Shown here piece by piece: positions 40,044 to 40,109 of a stretch of DNA of 40,109 nt. Origin of the DNA: Clostridium thermopalmarium DSM 5974 (lineage in GTDB: Bacteria > Bacillota > Clostridia > Clostridiales > Clostridiaceae). Under the pieces are notes generated by a model that did not search any database, was not told the origin of the DNA, and saw only the letters and a program-made list of their open reading frames with translations. Every line of letters begins with the position of its first letter. Position 1 is the stretch's first letter. The stretch spans positions 1 to 40,109 of the forward strand of contig NZ_PVXN01000033.1 in the NCBI RefSeq assembly GCF_002995795.1, read 5' to 3'. The translations under genes and the position numbers were made by a program.

Positions 40044-40109
40044 CTATTTTATTGAAATTTTGGAAGGGAAAAAGGCCGTAGGCCATGTATATAGATACAC
40101 CTTCCCCCT

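Noticed and set aside
1-40109. Insertion sequences, prophage genes, CRISPR arrays, rRNA or tRNA genes
   Set aside because: No transposase, integrase, regularly spaced repeats or conserved RNA gene sequence was seen in any part of the window.

Overview
The window is strongly A+T-rich, uses clear GGAGG-type ribosome binding sites and simple hairpin-plus-U-run terminators, and encodes proteins typical of an anaerobic, spore-forming Firmicute. The gene set (glycerol regulon with a GlpP antiterminator, BadF-type activases, DUF1540 protein, CstA with a T-box, clostridial-type CcpA) points to Clostridium or a close relative. I cannot name the species. I see no mobile element, CRISPR array, tRNA or rRNA gene.

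Layout. (1) 1-5.6 kb, minus strand: a glycerol regulon. It runs glpP (antiterminator), a glpA-type glycerol-3-phosphate dehydrogenase, a GlpB-like flavoprotein, a DUF1667 Fe-S protein, glpF and the start of glpK, which leaves the window. Two leader hairpins share a purine-rich motif that is probably the GlpP RNA site, and cre-like boxes lie in the glpF and glpK leaders. (2) 5.8-13.8 kb: mixed housekeeping genes. They include an L-lactate dehydrogenase-like enzyme with an altered specificity residue, a permease split into two related halves, a Nudix hydrolase, a YjeM-type amino acid permease, ComB, a cold-shock protein, a thioesterase and a rhomboid protease. Two small genes (DUF5670-like and DUF1540) are also present. 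(3) 13.9-22.6 kb, minus strand: a complete shikimate/Phe/Tyr operon, aroF-tyrA-aroB-aroA-aroC-pheA-aroE-aroK-aroQ. In front of it is a 45-codon leader peptide with 9 aromatic residues in 16 positions, followed by mutually exclusive antiterminator and terminator hairpins. This is the layout of classical ribosome-mediated attenuation and is the most striking feature of the window. (4) 22.8-29.9 kb: a Cys/His-rich small protein, then two osmoprotectant ABC transporters (OpuC-like with a fused permease-binding protein, and ProVWX). Upstream of these is a GntR-RCK_C regulator of BusR type. Both transporter promoters share a collinear 80-bp segment with repeated AAGTTGT/ACAACTT boxes, so a single regulator, perhaps c-di-AMP responsive, probably controls both. 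(5) 30-32.9 kb: three overlapping genes for a BadF-type ATPase and two proteins related to the 2-hydroxyacyl-CoA dehydratase system. (6) 33.1-34.9 kb: cstA behind a T-box whose specifier reads ATC (Ile) and a cre-like site. (7) 34.9-38.8 kb: a two-gene unit of a large SF1/Upf1-like helicase with an unusual motif II and a DUF488 protein. (8) 38.9-39.9 kb: a LacI-family regulator that best matches CcpA, which could act at the cre boxes in regions 1 and 6.

Overall the window is dense in RNA-level control: two GlpP-type antiterminators, one translation-coupled attenuator, one T-box and one long cold-shock leader. All assignments come from reading the sequence and family knowledge. No database search, alignment or folding program was run.
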